Shown here one piece after another: positions 22,475-26,782 of a stretch of DNA of 26,782 nt; position 1 is the stretch's first letter, and every line of letters starts with the position of its first letter. The translations under genes were made by a program, and so were the position numbers. Source of the DNA: an uncultured Clostridia bacterium (GTDB taxonomy: Bacteria > Bacillota > Clostridia > Lachnospirales > Lachnospiraceae); the NCBI GenBank assembly GCA_937896665.1, contig CALBNS010000078.1:1-26782 (forward strand), given 5' to 3'. Under the pieces are notes generated by a model that was given only the letters and a program-made list of their open reading frames with translations, did not search any database and had not been told where the DNA came from.

Positions 22475-23665
22475 CTATACTATTTTTTCTAAAATGGATT
22501 CTCCTATCGTATCCTTCGGCATTGCAATTCCAAAGTTGTCTGCAATGGTTGCCCCGACTACCGCAAATGTATCTGCAATCCCAAGATTGCCTGCTCCTTC
22601 CATTGAAGGTGAATAAAGCAGAAGCGGAACCTTTTCCCTGGTATGATCAGTTCCTGTGTGTGTCGGATCGTTTCCATGGTCTGCCGTCAAAATCAAAAGA
22701 TCATCTTCCCTAAGAAGTGGCAGGAACTCACCAAGCTTTTCATCAAACCGTTCCAATTCCCCCGCATATCCATATACATCACGCCGGTGCCCCCAGAGTG
22801 CATCAAAATCCACCAGATTGACATAACAAAGTCCGGTAAAATCACGTTTCGCAATTTCCATCATCTGTTCCATTCCATGCACGGAGCTTTTTGACTTATA
22901 GGCCTCAGTGATACCTTCCCCATCAAAAATATCCTTGATTTTTCCTACCGAAATCACATCAAGCCCTGCACTCTTCAATACATCCAGCGCTGTCTTTCCA
23001 TATGGTTTTAGGGCATAGTCATGACGATTAGCAGTCCGCTTAAACTCGCCCTTCCTGTTGCCCACATACGGCCTGGCGATCACTCTTCCAACCTTCCACT
23101 CATCTTTCATCGTCAGCTCTCTTGCGATCTCGCAGCATCGGTAAAGTTCCTCTAATCCAAATGTCTCTTCATTGCCGCAAATCTGCAATACCGAATCTGC
23201 TGATGTATATACTATCATATGCCCCGTCTCAATCTCTTCTTCTGCCAGTTCCTCTAGAATTTCTGTTCCACTTGCACTCTTGTTGCCTATCACAGTTCTC
23301 CCGGTCCGCTTTTCCAATTCTTCAATGAGTTCCTTTGGGAAACCGTTCTCCGTAAATGTCTGAAAAGGTTTTGTAATATGAAGCCCCATCATTTCCCAAT
23401 GTCCCGTCATAGTGTCTTTCCCTGCACTGGCTTCCTTTAATATCATATAATATCCCAAAGGTTCCCGTACCGGCACGACATGCTTTAATTCATGCAGATT
23501 TGCCATACCGAGTTTCTGCAGATTCGGAATACGAAACTCTTCGACAGACTGAGAAATATGTCCTAGAGTATCTGTTCCTACATCTCCATAATCCGCTGCA
23601 TCCTCCATCGCACCAATACCTAACGAATCAATTACAACCGTAAATATACGTCTATATTTTCCCAT
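22475..23665 (-). CDS. deoB: Phosphopentomutase
   Basis: A 396-aa alkaline-phosphatase-superfamily enzyme moving phosphate between C1 and C5 of (deoxy)ribose. D13 in VIDSLGIG, phospho-threonine T85 in GKDTMTGHWE and the DHGNDPT motif near the C-terminus bind two Mn ions. It links the phosphorylases upstream to deoC downstream. AAAGGG precedes the ATG. Confidence 0.96.
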   Translation of the reverse strand: MGKYRRIFTVVIDSLGIGAMEDAADYGDVGTDTLGHISQSVEEFRIPNLQKLGMANLHELKHVVPVREPLGYYMILKEASAGKDTMTGHWEMMGLHITKPFQTFTENGFPKELIEELEKRTGRTVIGNKSASGTEILEELAEEEIETGHMIVYTSADSVLQICGNEETFGLEELYRCCEIARELTMKDEWKVGRVIARPYVGNRKGEFKRTANRHDYALKPYGKTALDVLKSAGLDVISVGKIKDIFDGEGITEAYKSKSSVHGMEQMMEIAKRDFTGLCYVNLVDFDALWGHRRDVYGYAGELERFDEKLGEFLPLLREDDLLILTADHGNDPTHTGTDHTREKVPLLLYSPSMEGAGNLGIADTFAVVGATIADNFGIAMPKDTIGESILEKIV

Positions 23666-23677
23666 ATTTGCCCTTTC

Positions 23678-24460
23678 CTATGCCTTTGTTTTGTCGGCAC
23701 GAATCAATTTGCGTAGCGCTTCTACTCCTACCTTTATAGCTGCATCCGTATCATGAACGATTGGATTATCAAGCCCTGCTGCCATACGTTCCTGGTTGCC
23801 GACTACCAGAAAAACCGATCCACAACGCACTTTAAGATGACTTGCCACTACAAACAATGCAGCCGATTCCATCTCTGACGCTTTACAGCCGAGACGTTTC
23901 CATGCCTCCCATTTATTCAGCAGTTCATAACTTACCGGGAGCGCTTCCGGCTCATGCTGTCCGTAAAATGCATCTTTACATTGTACGACACCGGTGTGAA
24001 ATTCATATCCAAGCTCTTTTGTCGCTGCAACTAAGGCATTCGTGACATCCAGATCAGCCACTGCCGGGAACTCAATCGGCGCATATTCTTTACTTGTTCC
24101 CTCCATACGGACTGCCCCGGTTGCAATCACGATATCTCCGCCTTTGACGTCGATGTCAATTCCGCCACAGGTTCCCACTCTGATAAATGTATCCGCTCCA
24201 CAACGCACCAATTCTTCCATGGCGATGGAAGCGGAAGGTCCGCCAATTCCTGTAGATGTAACGCTTACCTTTTCTCCCTCAAGATACCCTGTATACGTCA
24301 CAAATTCCCGGCTGTCTGCCATCAGTTTTGCATCATCAAAATATTTTGCAATCTTCTTACATCGCTTCGGGTCACCCGGCAGTATTACATAACCCCCCAC
24401 ATCCCCCGGCCGCAGTTGTATATGGTATTGTAAGCCAACTTCTCCTGAATAATTCTGCAT
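23678..24460 (-). CDS. udp: Uridine phosphorylase
   Basis: A 260-aa NP-I family phosphorylase releasing uracil and ribose 1-phosphate. LPGDPKR (28-34) binds phosphate, STGIGGPSASIAMEEL is the hallmark, RVGTCGG is the nucleoside pocket and EMESAALF follows. The VQCKDAFYGQ segment and overall likeness to E. coli Udp favour uridine over purine substrates. AAGGAGG precedes the ATG. Confidence 0.88.
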   Translation of the reverse strand: MQNYSGEVGLQYHIQLRPGDVGGYVILPGDPKRCKKIAKYFDDAKLMADSREFVTYTGYLEGEKVSVTSTGIGGPSASIAMEELVRCGADTFIRVGTCGGIDIDVKGGDIVIATGAVRMEGTSKEYAPIEFPAVADLDVTNALVAATKELGYEFHTGVVQCKDAFYGQHEPEALPVSYELLNKWEAWKRLGCKASEMESAALFVVASHLKVRCGSVFLVVGNQERMAAGLDNPIVHDTDAAIKVGVEALRKLIRADKTKA

Positions 24461-24502
24461 CCTGCATCCTCCTTCTCTTTATTCTATGCAAATAAGTCTA
24501 TT

Positions 24503-25468
24503 TCATAGCATTTTCCATAATTTGTGTTTCACATCCTCTGTCGCAAACGCTGTCTCAATCGCATTTTTTGTCATCTGGAGAATATCCTCCCCTGATATTC
24601 TATAATTTTCTTTTATAAATCGAAGCTCTTTTTGAACTGTCGTATTACTGACAGTACGGTTATCCGTATTCACTGTCACCAATAGACCTTTTTCTAAAAA
24701 TAGTCGAAGCGGATATTCCTGTTTACCTGCCGCTGCCTTTGTCTGGAGATTACTGATTGGACACAGCTCAATGCCAATTCGCCTTTCCCTGCAAAGTTCC
24801 ATAATCTCCGGATATTCCTTCATCGCAATTCCATGGCCGATACGCTTCGCGCCGCATAAAACTGCATCTCTTATATTTTTGGCATCTCCACATTCTCCGG
24901 CATGTATGGTAAATGGCATGTTCATTGCTTTTACCTGTGCAAAAAGTTCTAGAAAACAGGACATCGGATATGCTGCTTCATTACCCGCCAAATCTGCCGC
25001 ACACACTCCATCCCCCAGATATTCCCTTGCTGTTTTTATCATCGCAAGACTTTTCTCTGGTTCGTGGTGGCGCATGGCACAGATAATCACACCGTAATCT
25101 ACATCGAACTCTTTCCTTCCCTGCTCCAGCCCGGCAAGCACCGCTTCTATAATTCGGCCTGTCCGTAATCCTTGCTGGCAAGAAAGAAGTGGTGCAAAAC
25201 GCACTTCCACATAATTCAGTTTCTCTTTTGACACTCCTTTTATAAAATCATATCCTGCCTTTTTTAATCCCTGTTCATCCTGCAGGCATGTCAATGGTAA
25301 ATCAAATTTTTCTAAATATTCTGCAAGACTCCTGCATTCTTCGCTGACCTGTAATTCCTTTTCATTGACCACTCTTCCCTTCAGTTCTTCCACAAAAGAT
25401 TTAGACAGCGATCCATCCAGATGACAGTGCAGATCAAGCTTCGGCAAACTTTTTTCTCCCATTCTCAC
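24503..25468 (-). CDS. add: Adenosine deaminase
   Basis: A 321-aa zinc amidohydrolase turning (deoxy)adenosine into (deoxy)inosine, the substrate for PunA. Start chosen at GTG 25468, one nt after the cdd stop and 5-6 nt after AAAGGA; ATG 25462 is the alternative. H14 and H16 in LDLHCHLDGS bind zinc, HAGECGD and RIGHG follow, and NTDNRT carries the last metal Asp. In animal and E. coli enzymes the residue after it is Asp, here Asn, which I recall as common in Clostridia. Confidence 0.9.
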   Translation of the reverse strand: MRMGEKSLPKLDLHCHLDGSLSKSFVEELKGRVVNEKELQVSEECRSLAEYLEKFDLPLTCLQDEQGLKKAGYDFIKGVSKEKLNYVEVRFAPLLSCQQGLRTGRIIEAVLAGLEQGRKEFDVDYGVIICAMRHHEPEKSLAMIKTAREYLGDGVCAADLAGNEAAYPMSCFLELFAQVKAMNMPFTIHAGECGDAKNIRDAVLCGAKRIGHGIAMKEYPEIMELCRERRIGIELCPISNLQTKAAAGKQEYPLRLFLEKGLLVTVNTDNRTVSNTTVQKELRFIKENYRISGEDILQMTKNAIETAFATEDVKHKLWKML

Positions 25469-25469
25469 A

Positions 25470-25889
25470 TCATTCCTTTCCAAGATTTGAAGGGCCAAAC
25501 CCAAACGGAAGTAAATCTTTCAACAGGAAGCATTTTAGTCCTTCCTCATTATCTTCTAAAATAATATGAAATTCTTCTGGACTACAAAACTCCATCATCA
25601 CCTGTCTACAAATTCCACATGGTGCACACATACCCCCGACAGCTTCACCCTGCCTTCCTCCAACGATTGCAATTGCTTCAAATTCTCGCTCGCCTTCCGA
25701 GATAGCCTTGAAAAAAGCCGTACGTTCTGCACAATTGGCTGCACCGTAAGAGGCATTTTCAATATTACTGCCCAAATATACTTTTCCCTCTTTCGTCAGT
25801 AGTGCTGCTCCTACACAATAACCGGAATAGGGAGCATAAGCCTGCACCCTCGCTTTATGTGCTAATTCAATTAATTTTCTTGATTCCAT
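25470..25889 (-). CDS. cdd: Cytidine deaminase
   Basis: A 139-aa enzyme converting (deoxy)cytidine to (deoxy)uridine, feeding the uridine phosphorylase. The zinc site is C53-A-E55 with C91 and C94 in PCGICRQ; E55 is the proton shuttle. Small tetrameric type. Its start lies inside the punA end (19-nt overlap), with a GGGGGG stretch as ribosome site. Confidence 0.95.
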   Translation of the reverse strand: MESRKLIELAHKARVQAYAPYSGYCVGAALLTKEGKVYLGSNIENASYGAANCAERTAFFKAISEGEREFEAIAIVGGRQGEAVGGMCAPCGICRQVMMEFCSPEEFHIILEDNEEGLKCFLLKDLLPFGFGPSNLGKE

Positions 25890-26722
25890 CTGTATTTCCC
25901 CCCTATCAAACGAATCGTCTCTGTCACCAGCTCCTTAAATTCCTTTGCCACGCGGTCAGCCGTCTCCTGCACTTCGCTGTGATTTAAAGGCTGCACTGTC
26001 ATACCTGCTGCCATATTCGTGATGCAGGAAATTCCACATACTTTCATGCCCATATGATTTGCAGCCATCGCTTCACATGCTGTACTCATACCTACTGCAT
26101 CTGCTCCCCATGTTCTGCACATTCTAATTTCTGCCGGTGTCTCATAACTTGGTCCTGTAAACTGCACATATACACCTTGTTGGAGCGTAATACCTGTATT
26201 GCGAGCCGCCTGACGAATCGTAGCGCGCAATTCCTTATTATAAACTTCACTCATATCTGGAAAACGCGGTCCAAGCTTCTCTAAATTTACACCTATCAAC
26301 GGACTTGGAACAGCCGTCGTAATGTGATCTGTAATCATCATCAAATCCCCCGGCTGAAAATTCACATTAACACCGCCTGCCGCATTCGTCAAAATCAGCG
26401 CCTTTGCACCCAGCATCCCCATCAGACGAATCGGGAGTACCACATCGGTCATCGAATATCCTTCATAAAAATGAACTCTGCCTTGCATTGCCACAACCGG
26501 AACCTCTGACACATATCCAAATAAAAACCGTCCACTATGCCCTGCAACCGTTGAGACCGGAAAACCTTCAATCTCCGCATATTCGATGCCTTCTACTACT
26601 TCCATTTCATCTGCATAATTACCAAGTCCTGAGCCTAACACCAGCGCAATCTTTGGTTCAAACTTACATTTATTCTTTACAAATTCTGTACATTTTAATA
26701 ACTTTTCATAGATTGGATTCAT
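25871..26722 (-). CDS. punA: Purine nucleoside phosphorylase (trimeric type)
   Basis: A 283-aa enzyme splitting inosine/guanosine with phosphate. GSGLG (30-34), GHSGR with H62, NAAGG, GPSYETPAEIR and GMSTACEA are the family motifs; TNMAAG near the end sets purine recognition. AGGAAGG precedes the ATG. It is the first gene of the cluster in this window, and only 60 nt of leader is visible, with a TTGACA at 26742-26737 too close to the start to serve as its -35. Confidence 0.95.
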   Translation of the reverse strand: MNPIYEKLLKCTEFVKNKCKFEPKIALVLGSGLGNYADEMEVVEGIEYAEIEGFPVSTVAGHSGRFLFGYVSEVPVVAMQGRVHFYEGYSMTDVVLPIRLMGMLGAKALILTNAAGGVNVNFQPGDLMMITDHITTAVPSPLIGVNLEKLGPRFPDMSEVYNKELRATIRQAARNTGITLQQGVYVQFTGPSYETPAEIRMCRTWGADAVGMSTACEAMAANHMGMKVCGISCITNMAAGMTVQPLNHSEVQETADRVAKEFKELVTETIRLIGGKYRWNQEN

Positions 26723-26782
26723 AGGTAATACCTTCCTATTCTGTCAAGCCCAAATCTATTGATTTTACTGGCTTTGACGTAT

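Noticed and set aside
24503..25468. NTDN instead of NTDD in adenosine deaminase as a sign of lost activity
   Set aside because: The metal-binding Asp is kept, all other motifs are intact, and I recall the Asn variant in other Clostridia.
26737..26742. TTGACA as the punA promoter -35
   Set aside because: It is 15 nt from the start codon, leaving no room for a -10 and leader.

Overview
The window looks like a piece of an AT-rich, low-GC Gram-positive (Clostridia, most likely Lachnospiraceae) chromosome carrying the right end of an integrated prophage. The evidence is the gene order frr-uppS-cdsA-dxr-rseP beside pyrH, the strong AGGAGG-type ribosome binding sites, and protein variants such as a TrkA/TrkH pair and a punA-cdd-add-udp-deoB-deoC cluster. 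No rRNA, tRNA or CRISPR array was seen.

Region 1 (1 to about 11,755) is prophage; its left end lies outside the window. A leftward early operon starts from a near-consensus promoter at 8192-8220 and runs down to a sigma-region-4-like regulator at 94-519. It holds many tiny, often cysteine-rich proteins, an HUH-type replication initiator (5406-6167), an RNase H-fold protein, an HNH/Ref-like nuclease, a large mosaic protein and a protein with about 20 NTGxx pentapeptide repeats. I see no helicase, primase, SSB or recombinase of the annealing type in this arm, so replication probably depends on the HUH protein plus host enzymes. Upstream of that gene is a compact block with a rightward promoter and stem-loops, which could be a counter-transcript RNA or an origin.

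The immunity region (8160-9220) has a rightward 124-aa XRE repressor with no peptidase domain, facing a leftward 35-aa gene whose 5' region carries two GAAC-N4-GTTC (LexA/SOS-like) boxes. A second small XRE protein follows. The rightward lysogeny module then has a zinc-ribbon/membrane/Ltp-repeat protein (probable superinfection exclusion) and a large serine integrase with a third SOS-like box just upstream. The integrase abuts the attachment junction, which cuts a host gene for a SpoIID/LytB-like plus peptidoglycan-binding protein; only its 3' part (11755-12141) is in the window.

Region 2 (12,200-17,360) is a leftward host block: pyrH, frr, uppS, cdsA, dxr, rseP (UMP kinase, ribosome recycling, polyprenyl and phospholipid precursor synthesis, MEP pathway, site-2 protease). 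Region 3 (17,486-21,715) has a rightward zinc-ribbon membrane protein with a good terminator, then leftward trkA-trkH-lipase (potassium uptake plus a translationally coupled alpha/beta hydrolase). Region 4 (21,806-26,722) is a leftward nucleoside salvage/catabolism operon: punA, cdd, add, udp, deoB, deoC, which frees bases and sends ribose/deoxyribose phosphate to central metabolism.

Functional calls for core genes rest on recognisable motifs. Calls for most small phage genes rest only on open frame, ribosome binding site and operon position.
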